Source: Bacteroidetes bacterium 46-16 (GTDB lineage Bacteria > Bacteroidota > Bacteroidia > Chitinophagales > Chitinophagaceae). Taken from it: 64,000 nt of DNA. The stretch spans positions 1 through 64,000 of the forward strand of contig MKUN01000002.1 in assembly GCA_001897835.1 (NCBI GenBank), given 5' to 3'. The position numbers were made by a program, and so were the translations under genes. Below the pieces are notes generated by a model. It saw only the letters and a program-made list of their open reading frames with translations, searched no databases and was not told the origin of the DNA. Of the stretch, positions 1-8,649 are shown piece after piece (within the stretch, counting starts at the first letter, position 1; each line of letters opens with the position of its first letter).

Positions 1-51
1 CTGAATAACCGTGAGCGCATCCTAAAGGGAGATGTGACGCTGATCAGGTAA
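1..51 (+). CDS. C-terminal tail of a T9SS type B sorting-domain protein (partial)
   Basis: The window opens inside a plus-strand gene. The first 16 codons end in GDVTLIR followed by TAA, matching the last residues of the two complete surface proteins further on (GNVTLLR and GNVTLIR). This is the final beta strand of the gliding-motility-associated C-terminal domain (CHU_C type) that sends proteins through the type IX secretion system. A strong terminator follows 21 bases after the stop. The rest lies outside the window, so the N-terminal architecture is unknown. The family call rests on 7 residues plus similarity of the last bases to the end of the gene finishing at 14597. Confidence 0.6.
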   Translation: MNNRERILKGDVTLIR

Positions 52-72
52 GCAGTTTATCATTGATATTAT

Positions 73-109
73 AAAAAGCCGGGAAGCAATTAGCTTCCCG
101 GCTTTTTTT
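73..109 (+). terminator. Rho-independent terminator
   Basis: A perfect 15-bp stem (73-87 with 93-107) closes a 5-base loop and ends in a run of seven T. It lies just after the stop of the truncated surface-protein gene. Confidence 0.85.
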
Positions 110-154
110 ATGTTGCCTGTATTTTTTGCCTGGTATAAAATGTAAGCCGGGGTA

Positions 155-487
155 TCAGCCGATAACAGATTCAATACTGTCAACGACAAAACTGTCCTTA
201 TTTGTCACCATTTGCATGGTAAGGCTTTTTATAGAAGGGAAGATAAGTGCGTAAATCTTTTTTTTGCTTTCCGGTACATCTGTATCCTGCATGCCGAGTA
301 TGTATAATACCGAATCTGGAACCTCAAGTGCAGCACATATTTTTTTAAGTGTCCGGGGGCTGGGGCGTTTAAGGCCGGTTTCAATTTGTGACAGGCTGGT
401 TTGGGAGATATTGCATAATTCTGCAAGTTCGTATTGTTTCATGGCCAGCTGTTTTCGTACAGACATTATTGCTTTGCCGAGGTTCAT
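155..487 (-). CDS. XRE-family helix-turn-helix transcriptional regulator
   Basis: A 110-residue protein with a Cro/C1-type helix-turn-helix at about residues 4-62. The segments QYELAELCNISQTSLSQIE and RPSPRTLKKICAALEV are the typical scaffold and recognition parts of this fold. The last 45 residues match nothing I recognise and may dimerise or sense a signal. It is a monocistronic minus-strand gene. An 11-bp inverted repeat lies just upstream and could be its operator. Its target genes cannot be read from the window; no prophage or restriction genes are nearby. Confidence 0.85.
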   Translation of the reverse strand: MNLGKAIMSVRKQLAMKQYELAELCNISQTSLSQIETGLKRPSPRTLKKICAALEVPDSVLYILGMQDTDVPESKKKIYALIFPSIKSLTMQMVTNKDSFVVDSIESVIG

Positions 488-513
488 AAGCTGAGTTTTT
501 GAAAATAAGAGAT

Positions 514-566
514 AAATATCTTTTGATAAAAATAAAGGTATGATGTTTTTAATTAAAAAGATATTT
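514..566. promoter_or_regulatory. Candidate operator: 11-bp inverted repeat upstream of the XRE gene
   Basis: AAATATCTTTT at 514-524 is the exact reverse complement of AAAAGATATTT at 556-566, with 31 bases between. On the minus strand TAccTTTA (540-533) resembles the -7 promoter element and lies between the two arms. This fits autoregulation by the adjacent repressor, but the DNA is AT-rich and chance is possible. Confidence 0.35.
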
Positions 567-668
567 TTTACGCTAAATTATTTTTTAGCCGCAGCTATAA
601 GATGGTAATAATTAGAAGTTTTGATATAGAAGCCCTAATCTTTTGGCATAGAGGCTAATCCTGGTTCA

Positions 669-1022
669 TTACCGGGCCGAAGATTCCAGTTTATCGATCC
701 TTGCCTTTAATAAAGCGATCTCCTGTGCCATCTTTTTATTACCTGAATGTAATTTTGAGTTGACTATGGAGAGGTGTAAAAGGTAGATGAGTATAGCGAA
801 AATAGCCCCGGTAAATACGAGGTTGGGCGCCTCATAAACGCCAAAGAAATGGGACATGATCTCCAGTCCGTTTCTCCAAAATGAGAATATAATAAGGATG
901 GCCGTACAGGTTATCCAGGTTATGGCATATTCTTCTCTCAGGCGTCCTTTTACAATGAGGTAAGAAATATAGAGTAGAAAAAGTACACTTGTTGATAGTG
1001 CAATGATCTGTATGCGGGCCAT
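669..1022 (-). CDS. DUF2304 family membrane protein
   Basis: A 117-residue protein with three predicted membrane helices (about residues 4-24, 34-50 and 66-88) and a charged, coiled-coil-like C-terminus. Size, topology and the segment REEYAITWI fit DUF2304. This family commonly sits next to GT2 polyprenyl-phosphate sugar transferases. Here the GT2 gene is immediately upstream on the same strand with a 3-base gap, so the two are probably cotranscribed. A role as membrane partner of the glycosyltransferase is inferred from context only. Confidence 0.75.
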   Translation of the reverse strand: MARIQIIALSTSVLFLLYISYLIVKGRLREEYAITWITCTAILIIFSFWRNGLEIMSHFFGVYEAPNLVFTGAIFAILIYLLHLSIVNSKLHSGNKKMAQEIALLKARIDKLESSAR

Positions 1023-1025
1023 ACC

Positions 1026-1733
1026 TTATTTTTTAGTGTATCGGATAAATGAATAAAACATTGCAAGGCTAACTTTTACAATATAGTAAAAGGAAGCCAA
1101 ATACCTTATGGATGATATTCCGCCCTGCCTTTCCCGCATGGTGACGGGGATTTCTGAAATCAGCAAGCGGTATTTTGTGAACAATACCAGGGACTCGGGT
1201 TCAGGGTATTCATCAGGGTACAGGTCTGCTGCTATTGCAATAGCTTTTTTGTCAAATAAGCGGAAGCCCGATGTGCTGTCGTATATGTTGCTGCCGGTAA
1301 ACAGCCGGTTTAAAAAGCAGAGATAGCGGATACCCAGGCGTCGTGACCATGTGGACTGAAAACCGGAGCGGGCGATAAAACGGGAACCTATCACTACATT
1401 AACACCTGTTTTTTCATGCTGTTCTATAAGCTTATGCAGCTCTGAGGGTGGATGCTGTCCATCACCATCAAGCTGGATGGCGATGTCAAAATGATGCTCC
1501 TGTGCATATAAAAAGCCTGTTTGCATCGCCCCGCCGATACCAAGGTTCACCGGCAGTTGTAATGATGCAATATCCGCTGAAGCAATGACTTCCGCAGTGT
1601 TATCTGTAGAGCAATCGTTTATGGCCAGGATAGAAATATCATAGTCGCTTATTGCCCTCATCTCAGCCAATAATGCGGGCAGCGAAGCCTCTTCGTTATA
1701 GCATGGTATGATCACTAAAATGCGTTTGTCCAT
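1026..1733 (-). CDS. Glycosyltransferase family 2, polyprenyl-phosphate sugar synthase type
   Basis: A GT-A fold enzyme of 235 residues. Motifs in order are VIIPCYNEE at the N-terminus, NDCSTDNT, the metal/nucleotide-binding DGDGQH, and a late RERQGGISS segment, as in dolichyl/undecaprenyl-phosphate mannose or glucose synthases. The frame is open 18 codons further upstream, but the family begins at MDKRILVIIP, so position 1733 is used. It probably loads a sugar onto a lipid carrier at the inner membrane face. It is followed by the DUF2304 gene. The sugar specificity cannot be told. Confidence 0.85.
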   Translation of the reverse strand: MDKRILVIIPCYNEEASLPALLAEMRAISDYDISILAINDCSTDNTAEVIASADIASLQLPVNLGIGGAMQTGFLYAQEHHFDIAIQLDGDGQHPPSELHKLIEQHEKTGVNVVIGSRFIARSGFQSTWSRRLGIRYLCFLNRLFTGSNIYDSTSGFRLFDKKAIAIAADLYPDEYPEPESLVLFTKYRLLISEIPVTMRERQGGISSIRYLASFYYIVKVSLAMFYSFIRYTKK

Positions 1734-1805
1734 AAAGCCACAGGTTATGTGAAAATAGCAAAGCTTGTCCACATTTAGCGCATGCACCGACTGGTAACAA
1801 AGGCC

Positions 1806-2798
1806 TTACAGTCCTGACAGGAATTGCATGGTGTCTATATTATCGGCATAGTTGCCCAGTGAGGGCTTTTGTGCGTCACCAAAAGGGATGTGGCCATTCC
1901 CGACGATACATTGTACCGAATCACTTGCATTTAATTCGTCCACTATGGTATTTACATTATTATAGCGACGGTAATGCAGCACAGATACCGGAGAAAAAGG
2001 AACCTCGTTTTCGGTAAGCAATAGTGTGCCGTTTGTGCGGTAAGGTGTTTTGTTCAGCAGGTATATAGCAAGATAGTAGTCGTAGTTATTCTTGTATTTA
2101 TGATGGTTTATGACAGAATCGTACCGTTCAAGAAATGCGAGCAGAGGGTCAAAGTCATAATTTTCAGGAACGCATAACTGGCTTACATTACGGCAGCCAA
2201 GGCCAAAATAAGTGAACACATCTTTTGCCAAACCTTCAAAGTCCTGTTCCGTTTCGTTACCATCAAGTACTGCCACTGATGTGCGATTCTTCCTGATGAT
2301 ATTGGGATACTTACCAAAGTATTGTTCAAAATATCTTGCCGTATTGTTGCTGCCGGTAGCTATATAGGCATCGCAACCTTTTAAGATATCTGCGATCTTC
2401 ACTTGCTCTCTTACAGCAGGCTCCCAGTCATAAAGTTGCTCCAGCAAATGCGTTATCAATACGGTATCTTTTGACGAGGGCTTCAGTACTAATTTATGCC
2501 CGCTGATAAAGCCGCATAAAAAATCATGAAAACCTACCATGGGTATATTCCCGGCCATCACTATGCCGACAGTTTTGCTAGCGGCAGGCAAATGGTAGTT
2601 GCTTAGCCAGTTTTCCAGTTTATCCTTTTCGAGATACTGCTCTGCTATATTCTGTATGGCGATATCAATATGCTCCGCAATAAACCAGCTATTGACCATT
2701 ATAGCCCGCTCACGGGCAAGGCCCCAGCTTTCATTATCAGAAAGCATATATTTACCCAGCTTATCAGCTAGCTCTATCCTGGTATTTAAAGAAAGCAT
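1806..2798 (-). CDS. LuxC-like acyl-CoA reductase
   Basis: About 330 residues of the acyl-CoA reductase (LuxC) branch of the aldehyde dehydrogenase superfamily. The segment GIVMAGNIPMVGFHD with LVLKPSSKD resembles the nucleotide-binding region, and FGLGCRNVSQL holds the likely catalytic cysteine. Such enzymes reduce fatty acyl thioesters to aldehydes with NAD(P)H. The frame is open 36 codons further upstream, but that stretch would overlap the divergent ferredoxin gene, so the start is placed at 2798. No luciferase or fatty-acid acyltransferase genes accompany it. The substrate is unknown. Confidence 0.75.
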   Translation of the reverse strand: MLSLNTRIELADKLGKYMLSDNESWGLARERAIMVNSWFIAEHIDIAIQNIAEQYLEKDKLENWLSNYHLPAASKTVGIVMAGNIPMVGFHDFLCGFISGHKLVLKPSSKDTVLITHLLEQLYDWEPAVREQVKIADILKGCDAYIATGSNNTARYFEQYFGKYPNIIRKNRTSVAVLDGNETEQDFEGLAKDVFTYFGLGCRNVSQLCVPENYDFDPLLAFLERYDSVINHHKYKNNYDYYLAIYLLNKTPYRTNGTLLLTENEVPFSPVSVLHYRRYNNVNTIVDELNASDSVQCIVGNGHIPFGDAQKPSLGNYADNIDTMQFLSGL

Positions 2799-2829
2799 GT
2801 CTTTAGTAAAATTTATGTTTGCGAAATTG

Positions 2830-2837
2830 TAACTTTG
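2830..2837 (+). promoter_or_regulatory. Promoter -7 element (TAacTTTG) for the ferredoxin gene
   Basis: Exact match to the Bacteroidota -7 word TAnnTTTG, 37 bases before the ATG at 2875. No clear -33 TTG at the usual distance. Confidence 0.5.
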
Positions 2838-2874
2838 CTGGCATATAAACCAAATAAAAAAAAGATTATTATAT

Positions 2875-3222
2875 ATGGCAATAAAAATAACGGATGAATG
2901 TATCAATTGCGGGGCATGCGAGCCGGAATGCCCTAATAATGCAATTTATGAAGGTGGGGTAGAATGGGCGATAACAGACGGCACATCTGTAAAGGGTGAT
3001 TTTGTTCTGATGGATGGCAGCCATGTTGATGCAGCGGCCCGCCAGGCTCCCGTGGCAGTGGATACTTATTATATAACGCCCAACAAGTGTACCGAATGCC
3101 AGGGTTTTCATGAAGAGCCCCAGTGTGCTGCCGTATGCCCAGTAGATTGCTGTGTGCCTGATGAGATGTATCAGGAAACGGTAGAAGAATTGCTGGCTAA
3201 AAAAGAAAAATTACACTTATAA
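2875..3222 (+). CDS. 2[4Fe-4S] ferredoxin (dicluster, YfhL/Allochromatium type)
   Basis: A 115-residue ferredoxin. The first cluster motif [12 protein letters not shown] is canonical. The second is split: CTEC, a short insertion (QGFHEEPQ), then CAAVCP, the pattern of Allochromatium vinosum-type ferredoxins with an inserted loop and a C-terminal helix. It carries electrons at low potential in the cytoplasm. It is divergent from the acyl-CoA reductase gene, and the pairing suggests, without proof, a shared function. A terminator follows. Confidence 0.9.
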   Translation: MAIKITDECINCGACEPECPNNAIYEGGVEWAITDGTSVKGDFVLMDGSHVDAAARQAPVAVDTYYITPNKCTECQGFHEEPQCAAVCPVDCCVPDEMYQETVEELLAKKEKLHL

Positions 3223-3238
3223 GATACATAAGCTATTC

Positions 3239-3275
3239 AAAACAAAGGGCCGGTGTATTACCGGCCCTTTGTTTA
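3239..3275. terminator. Bidirectional terminator between convergent genes
   Basis: A 15-bp stem (3240-3254 with 3260-3274) with a 5-base loop, A-rich on the left and T-rich on the right, so it can serve the ferredoxin gene and the facing stress-protein gene. Confidence 0.85.
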
Positions 3276-3295
3276 TTTAGGAATACTCTTAACGA

Positions 3296-3790
3296 TTAAT
3301 GGATATGCAGGTCGTCATGTGTATCGTGTGCATGTAAAATTCCTTTTGCATGGTCCACTTCGGACTCACTTCCATGAGCAACCACAATAAATTTACCTGC
3401 TTCAAGATCATCATGATATTTCTTCACATTCTCATCTTTTACACCTACGGTAGTTAGTACTGAAGCTATGCCACCGCCAATGAGACCGAAATCAAAACCG
3501 GCAATGGCACCTACCAATGCACCTGCACCATATAAAAAGCCGAGGCCTGGAATGGCAAATAATCCTACCCCGGTCAGGATACCCAATGTAGCGCCTACAG
3601 CAGTGCCGGTACCTACGCCTGCTACCTTAATAGGGTCTTTAGGAGTTACATGCATATTTTCATCGATCACTTCGGTTTCGGCCTTACCAATAATAGAAAG
3701 TTGTTTTACCGGGAAACCTGCTTCCTTTAATTCTACTACGGCCTGAACAGCTTTATCGTGACTGTCATAGACCCCGATTGTTGATTTCAT
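3296..3790 (-). CDS. YflT-like general stress protein with glycine-rich hydrophobic core
   Basis: A 164-residue protein. The N-terminus (STIGVYDSHDKAVQAVVELKEAGF) matches the heat-induced stress protein YflT/GSP17M domain. It is followed by a long Gly/Ala/Val-rich segment (about residues 57-110) able to form two membrane-inserting glycine-zipper helices. The C-terminus is His/Asp-rich (HAHDTHDDLHIH) and could bind metal. Single gene facing the ferredoxin gene. Biochemical role unknown; the family is induced by stress in Bacillus. Confidence 0.7.
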   Translation of the reverse strand: MKSTIGVYDSHDKAVQAVVELKEAGFPVKQLSIIGKAETEVIDENMHVTPKDPIKVAGVGTGTAVGATLGILTGVGLFAIPGLGFLYGAGALVGAIAGFDFGLIGGGIASVLTTVGVKDENVKKYHDDLEAGKFIVVAHGSESEVDHAKGILHAHDTHDDLHIH

Positions 3791-3942
3791 AAATAAATGC
3801 GGTTTTATGATTTATAAAGATTTTACCGGGCTAATATACGTCTAAACGACCATAAAAAGTATTCCATGGACTACTTTTTGCAATATTTTGTATAGACCTT
3901 TATTAACAATTACCCGCTCAATAAAGCAAGAGTATATGGCTA

Positions 3943-4995
3943 TTATTTTTCGAGTATCCTGATCTCCACACGCCTGTTTTTATTGGCATCGGCTTCATTA
4001 AGTTCTACAGGTACTACAGGTTTTGAACGGCCATAGCCAATATACTTAAGCCGTTCGGGTTCAACACCATTTGCCACCAGGTAATCATAGATATATTTTG
4101 CCCTGTTGAGTGATAAATGGTTGTCTTGCGAATCAATGTCATATGCATCTTCCACATCGGTAACACAACATACATGCCCCTCAATACGTATTTTCAGACG
4201 CGGGTTTGCATCCAGCATATTAAAAAGCTTTTGCAGTTCATCGACCGACTGTTTGCGAACCAAATGCGATTCGGGGTAGAAGTAAATATTTTCAAGCACA
4301 ATAGTTTCCCCTGCTTTATACTTACTCAGGTCGGCTATAGACTGTTTGTCTTTTGATGGTTTGCCTATGGATTTGAAATCATCGGGTACGCCTGTATGCG
4401 TACCGGGTTTTACCACAATGGTCACATTGTTAGGGTCGTTCTTCAGGATCCTGCTTGGTTCGTGTGGTTCTTTTTTCTTCTTTTTTTGGATAGCGTTATT
4501 ATCGTCAACCAGTATCCTGCCTGTTCCTTTGGCTGTGTTCCCAGGCCTTAATTTGGTAGCTGCTGTCAAGTCTGTATCTGCCGGAGGTGGGACATATGCG
4601 TTAACAATAACGATATCTACTCTCCTGTCGGCCGGGAAGCCATCGGGGTTCTTTTGAACAAAGCGTTCTACCTGGCCCTTGCCCATGCATATCTTTATAT
4701 TATCGCTTGGTAAGCCTCCGGCAATAAGATAGCCGGCCACGCTTTTTGCCCTGGCATCGGATAAGGCCTGGTTATGTAATTCATTGCCTAAGTAGTCGGC
4801 ATAACCAATGACATTCAGGTTGTCTCTCTCGGTTATAAGAGCCCGGCCGATGAGGGAGTCAATGATCGCTTTGCCGGTATTATCCAGGTTTTCTATGTTA
4901 CGCTCAAAATATATGTGTATGGTGTCGCCCCCTTGTGCATATACATGCTGCGCCCCAATAAAAGCACATAGTATAATAAAGAAGCGTTTAAACAT
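3943..4995 (-). CDS. Exported protein with two OmpA-like domains
   Basis: About 350 residues. A signal peptide (MFKRFFIILCAFIGAQHVYA, cleavage before QGG) is followed by an OmpA-like domain at about residues 25-130, a basic linker containing KKKKKE, and a second OmpA-like domain over the last 120 residues with GHVCCV, LSLNRAKYIYDYL and NRRVEIRIL. OmpA-like domains bind peptidoglycan diaminopimelate, so it probably tethers the envelope from the periplasm. No beta-barrel is visible. The frame is open 15 codons upstream of the chosen start, but the signal peptide begins at 4995. Confidence 0.85.
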   Translation of the reverse strand: MFKRFFIILCAFIGAQHVYAQGGDTIHIYFERNIENLDNTGKAIIDSLIGRALITERDNLNVIGYADYLGNELHNQALSDARAKSVAGYLIAGGLPSDNIKICMGKGQVERFVQKNPDGFPADRRVDIVIVNAYVPPPADTDLTAATKLRPGNTAKGTGRILVDDNNAIQKKKKKEPHEPSRILKNDPNNVTIVVKPGTHTGVPDDFKSIGKPSKDKQSIADLSKYKAGETIVLENIYFYPESHLVRKQSVDELQKLFNMLDANPRLKIRIEGHVCCVTDVEDAYDIDSQDNHLSLNRAKYIYDYLVANGVEPERLKYIGYGRSKPVVPVELNEADANKNRRVEIRILEK

Positions 4996-5098
4996 ATGAT
5001 TTCGTTGCGTTTTGTATATATTGACACTCAAATTACTCAAAATTCAGTGAATATTATGGTTTATGGGCTTTTTCAAGAAGCCAAAGGGGTTCAAAGCA

Positions 5099-5512
5099 TT
5101 ATATCACTGGCTTAGCTCTTTTTCGGGCTGCAAGGTACCCAATATAGCTGAAGGGTAAATATGCACAACAATCTGCGATAGAAAACCACAGCGGGTGATG
5201 GATAATAGCAATGTCAATAATGCCTGAAAGGGTCATGATGATCCCGCATACAAGGGCGGGATTTTTATTGGATCTTTTGGACAGCAGGGTAGCCATAATG
5301 CCAGCTAAAAAAGATGCAATGACATAGCTCAATATTAACCAAACAAAGATGATCGACGGCATTAGGGGCAGTACTTTGTTTACAGATGCAGCATCATAAA
5401 GATCGGTACCGGCGGGGAGGGGATAAAAATGATATATTCCCATTTGCATGAACACAATACATAGCATGCCTATTGCTGTGCCAATAACTACTGCAAGTAC
5501 ATTGTTGGACAT
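5099..5512 (-). CDS. Small four-helix membrane protein, function unknown
   Basis: A 137-residue hydrophobic protein with about four membrane helices (roughly 4-26, 44-70, 84-103 and 105-125) and a basic C-terminus (ARKRAKPVI), which suggests that end is cytoplasmic. I do not recognise the family. It lies 67 bases downstream of kup but has its own exact -7 promoter word, so it can be transcribed separately. Confidence 0.65.
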   Translation of the reverse strand: MSNNVLAVVIGTAIGMLCIVFMQMGIYHFYPLPAGTDLYDAASVNKVLPLMPSIIFVWLILSYVIASFLAGIMATLLSKRSNKNPALVCGIIMTLSGIIDIAIIHHPLWFSIADCCAYLPFSYIGYLAARKRAKPVI

Positions 5513-5532
5513 TGCCGATGAATTTATGCCTA

Positions 5533-5540
5533 CAAAACTA
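5533..5540 (-). promoter_or_regulatory. Promoter -7 element for the small membrane protein
   Basis: CAAAACTA on the plus strand, which is TAgtTTTG on the minus strand, 20 bases before the start codon at 5512. Exact TAnnTTTG match. Confidence 0.45.
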
Positions 5541-5579
5541 TGGAAACATTCAAGAACTGCTCACCGGCCCTCAGTGTGT

Positions 5580-7538
5580 TTAGTCTTCGTCCACTCTCTT
5601 TAAGTGCACATCGGGAATAGCCGAAACAATAATAGGGTATTTCTCGAGCGTAACATCGGAAGGGTCGAGACCAAAGCCCCGCTCTTCAGAAAGACTGAAT
5701 TTTTTAAGGATAAAATAGCCCCGCATCATAAGACGTTCCCACAAGGGTAATGCATTATCACGTGAGAGGAATTTCTCCATTATGATGAACCGGAAATCGC
5801 CCATTACATTGTTCTTGCTGAGTGATTCATATCGGCTTACCACGTTCACTTCCTTATTTTGTACCATCTCTTCCACTACTTTCCGGAACATGAGTTGTAT
5901 TTTATGTTCTATACGGAAACCAAGCCGGAATTCGACGCGAATTATCTCATTGGGTACAATGGTCTGCACAGAGTATTCCATAGTATAAGGGTCGTCAAGT
6001 ACATCTACATGCACAAACCAGTATATATCGGCCCGTTTGGGCTTGCGGTATAGAATGGAATAAATAATCTTATGCTCAATTTCTTTAGGGTTGTTGGCGC
6101 TGGTGAGGTATACCAGGTGAGTAGCGTATTTAGGTATGGTCCTGTCATTGCTTAGCTCCTGTACTATGGGCACATAGTCTTCGAGCCGGACAAATTCCAC
6201 ATACCTGTTCTTGATCTTGCGTGCTTTGAACCATGTAAGCATCACAAGGAACAGGATACCGCCCATAATGAGGGTAACGTAGCCGCCATGCCTGAATTTT
6301 TCGAGATTGGCAAAGAGGAAAGATGTCTCGATAGTGAGGAATACTGCCAGGTAGGTGACTATGCCTATGAGTGGCACCCGCTTTATGAACATGAAGTAGG
6401 AGAAGAGGCAGGAAGTCATTATCATGCAAATAGTGATGGCCAGGCCATAAGCGGCGCCCATTTTGGAAGACTGGCCAAATATGAGCACTATGGCTACACA
6501 GCCTGAGAACAAAAGAAAGTTGATACCGGGAATAAAAAGCTGCCCGCGCTCCAGGGTAGGGTACTGTATCTTCATTTTAGGCCACAGGTTGAGCTTGATA
6601 GCTTCACTGATGAGCGTAAATGAGCCCGATATCAGTGCCTGGCTGGCGATTATAGCAGCCATAGTGGCTATGACGATACCAATAAGTACGAACCACTGCG
6701 GCATGAGCGCGTAAAAGGGATTTCGTACTGAGGAATCCCATAATTCGCCTTTATGGCTAAGGAGGAAGGCACCCTGGCCAAGATAGTTGAGCAGGAGGCT
6801 GCTTTTTACGTATATCCACGATACCCGGATATTACCCCTGCCACAATGCCCAAGATCGGAATAAAGCGCTTCGGCACCCGTGGTGCATAAAAATACTGCG
6901 CCTAAAAGCCAGAAGCCTTTGGGATAAATAGTAAGCAGCTTTATAGCGTAGTAGGGGTTAAATGCTTTGAAAATGCTCCAGTCGTCGCTTACGTGATAGA
7001 GACCTAATGAGGCAAGCATGAGGAACCAGATAAACATTATAGGTCCAAACATTTTGCCTATAGACATAGTACCAAATTGCTGGAAAAAGAAAAGGACAGT
7101 AAGTATTGCCAGTACTATATTGATTATTGTCCAGTCGGGCGCATTGCTAAAGGCGGGTATATTCCTTAATCCCTCTATAGCAGATGCTACAGATATAGGC
7201 GGGGTGATCATGCCATCGGCAAGGAGTGCTGCACCGCCGATCATTGCCGGAAATACCGTCCACTTACCATGGCGCCGCACGAGTGCGAAAAGGGAAAAAA
7301 TACCACCTTCACCTTTATTGTCCGCTTTTAAAGTAAGGATGACATATTTAACAGTAGTCTGTAGGGTCAGTGTCCAAATGATGCAAGACAGACCGCCCGT
7401 TATCAGCAGGTCACTAATTACCTTACCGTTGCAAATTTCATTGAAAACGTACAGGGGAGAAGTACCGATATCCCCGTAAATAATACCTAATGCTATGAGT
7501 AACCCTGCGAGAGATACTCTGTTCAGATTTTTGCCCAA
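5580..7538 (-). CDS. kup: KUP-family potassium:proton symporter
   Basis: 652 residues, close to the usual length (E. coli Kup 622). The N-terminal signature LGIIYGDIGTSPLYVF, the segment ADGMITPPISVASAIEGL and about 12 membrane helices over the first 440 residues identify the KUP/HAK/KT family. The last 200 residues form the cytoplasmic domain. It imports potassium with protons across the inner membrane. It may share a transcript with the small membrane protein 67 bases downstream. No other K+ transport genes are nearby. Confidence 0.95.
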   Translation of the reverse strand: MGKNLNRVSLAGLLIALGIIYGDIGTSPLYVFNEICNGKVISDLLITGGLSCIIWTLTLQTTVKYVILTLKADNKGEGGIFSLFALVRRHGKWTVFPAMIGGAALLADGMITPPISVASAIEGLRNIPAFSNAPDWTIINIVLAILTVLFFFQQFGTMSIGKMFGPIMFIWFLMLASLGLYHVSDDWSIFKAFNPYYAIKLLTIYPKGFWLLGAVFLCTTGAEALYSDLGHCGRGNIRVSWIYVKSSLLLNYLGQGAFLLSHKGELWDSSVRNPFYALMPQWFVLIGIVIATMAAIIASQALISGSFTLISEAIKLNLWPKMKIQYPTLERGQLFIPGINFLLFSGCVAIVLIFGQSSKMGAAYGLAITICMIMTSCLFSYFMFIKRVPLIGIVTYLAVFLTIETSFLFANLEKFRHGGYVTLIMGGILFLVMLTWFKARKIKNRYVEFVRLEDYVPIVQELSNDRTIPKYATHLVYLTSANNPKEIEHKIIYSILYRKPKRADIYWFVHVDVLDDPYTMEYSVQTIVPNEIIRVEFRLGFRIEHKIQLMFRKVVEEMVQNKEVNVVSRYESLSKNNVMGDFRFIIMEKFLSRDNALPLWERLMMRGYFILKKFSLSEERGFGLDPSDVTLEKYPIIVSAIPDVHLKRVDED

Positions 7539-7622
7539 GGTGGTTAATCAAAATATCGCCGCAATTTAGCGCATTCTTTACGGATAAAAGAAATAGTTTG
7601 GCAGCTAAAATGTATTTCGGCC

Positions 7623-7817
7623 CTAAGACAGTAGTAATTTTATTGAATTAAGGTATTCTGTACGTGCTTCTACCTTTTGCCTTAATTCTGTATCATTATC
7701 CACTTTATCCAGGGGTGTAAGCGCAGGGTTATTTTTACGCTGCATTATAGCAGGATCGCCGTTCTTTCCGGGATCGATCAGCTCTAATTTATCCTTTCGC
7801 AGATTTTGATCTTGCAT
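7623..7817 (-). CDS. Small hypothetical protein (64 aa)
   Basis: A 64-residue polar protein with a Lys/Asp-rich N-terminal half (LRKDKLELIDPGKNGD) and a helical C-terminal end. No recognised domain. The frame is open 8 codons further upstream, but a TTG-N17-TAtaTTTG promoter lies there, so the ATG at 7817 is the likely start. That start is only 4 bases from the -7 word, so the mRNA may be leaderless. That it is a gene at all rests on frame plus promoter. Confidence 0.5.
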   Translation of the reverse strand: MQDQNLRKDKLELIDPGKNGDPAIMQRKNNPALTPLDKVDNDTELRQKVEARTEYLNSIKLLLS

Positions 7818-7821
7818 ATCA

Positions 7822-7849
7822 CAAATATAATAATTATACATTCCTGCAA
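7822..7849 (-). promoter_or_regulatory. Promoter (TTG-N17-TAtaTTTG) for the small hypothetical gene
   Basis: On the minus strand TTG (7849-7847), a 17-base spacer, then TATATTTG (7829-7822). Both halves of the Bacteroidota consensus are present, ending 4 bases before the ATG. Confidence 0.6.
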
Positions 7850-8065
7850 TAGCCGCCCGGTATTAATTTTTCAAAGGAGAGAAAATTTTAACATATTCTA
7901 CTAAAGTTATCTCCTGTTAGCCTGCTTTGCAATAATCAGTATAACTGATAGCTGTGAGTGTATGAGTGTAAAAATTCTTTTTCAACGATTATGGATTTTA
8001 CTTAAAAATCCCAATATTTGTAGTAAACTTACAAGCCAATATTAAAAAACGCACACACAAAAATC

Positions 8066-8599
8066 ATGAGGAGATTAATTCTTTTGTTCGTTTTACTGCC
8101 ATTAATTTCATTCGCACAGAAGCGCGATGGTGACAAATGCTGGCCTGCAACATACTTTGAAACTGCAAAAACAAAGATATACAGCAGCCAGGACAGGGCA
8201 TTAAAAGTAGGCGTAGCAGCGCATCAAAACCATGCTGGTATGGTTATAAAAGTATACTATTCAGATCCGTTCTATATTACTTCAAAACAAAAGCTCATTT
8301 TAAAGCTATCGGGTGATAATGAACTGGTTTTGAAATGTAAGGAAACTTCATCGCCTGAGCCTATGCATCAAAAGAGGGGTGATTTTTATTATTACAATTA
8401 TGCTTATTACCCACTTTCTTACGAAGCCTTGCAAATGTTGTCGTTCCATAAGGTTAAGTCTATTAAAGTACAATTGGACGGCGATGCGCCATTGATGTTT
8501 GGTCCGCTTAGAAAGTGGGAAGCATACGAGATAAAGAGCCAGGTGCAGGATGTACAGAAGGAATACCTCGTGGATAAAGGCTACAATTATGATTATTAG
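8066..8599 (+). CDS. Small exported protein of unknown function (177 aa)
   Basis: Signal peptide MRRLILLFVLLPLISFA followed by a probable cleavage before QKR. The mature part has no membrane helix and looks like an all-beta domain, with alternating hydrophobic strands and an aromatic run near residues 110-118. I recognise no family. It has its own terminator and precedes the two large surface proteins, without evidence of cotranscription. Confidence 0.75.
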   Translation: MRRLILLFVLLPLISFAQKRDGDKCWPATYFETAKTKIYSSQDRALKVGVAAHQNHAGMVIKVYYSDPFYITSKQKLILKLSGDNELVLKCKETSSPEPMHQKRGDFYYYNYAYYPLSYEALQMLSFHKVKSIKVQLDGDAPLMFGPLRKWEAYEIKSQVQDVQKEYLVDKGYNYDY

Positions 8600-8621
8600 T
8601 ATTTTAATCGCATATATTTTT

Positions 8622-8649
8622 AAAAAACCGGGAAATTCCCGGTTTTTTT
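8622..8649 (+). terminator. Rho-independent terminator
   Basis: A-rich arm, CCGGG/CCCGG stem around AAATT, then a run of T, 22 bases after the stop of the small exported protein. The remaining 247 bases up to the next gene are AT-rich and hold nothing else I can name. Confidence 0.8.

Noticed and set aside
4346-4657. A 103-codon open frame on the plus strand opposite the OmpA-type gene
   Set aside because: It is antisense to a clearly recognised domain protein and its composition follows from the opposite strand. No promoter or family similarity.
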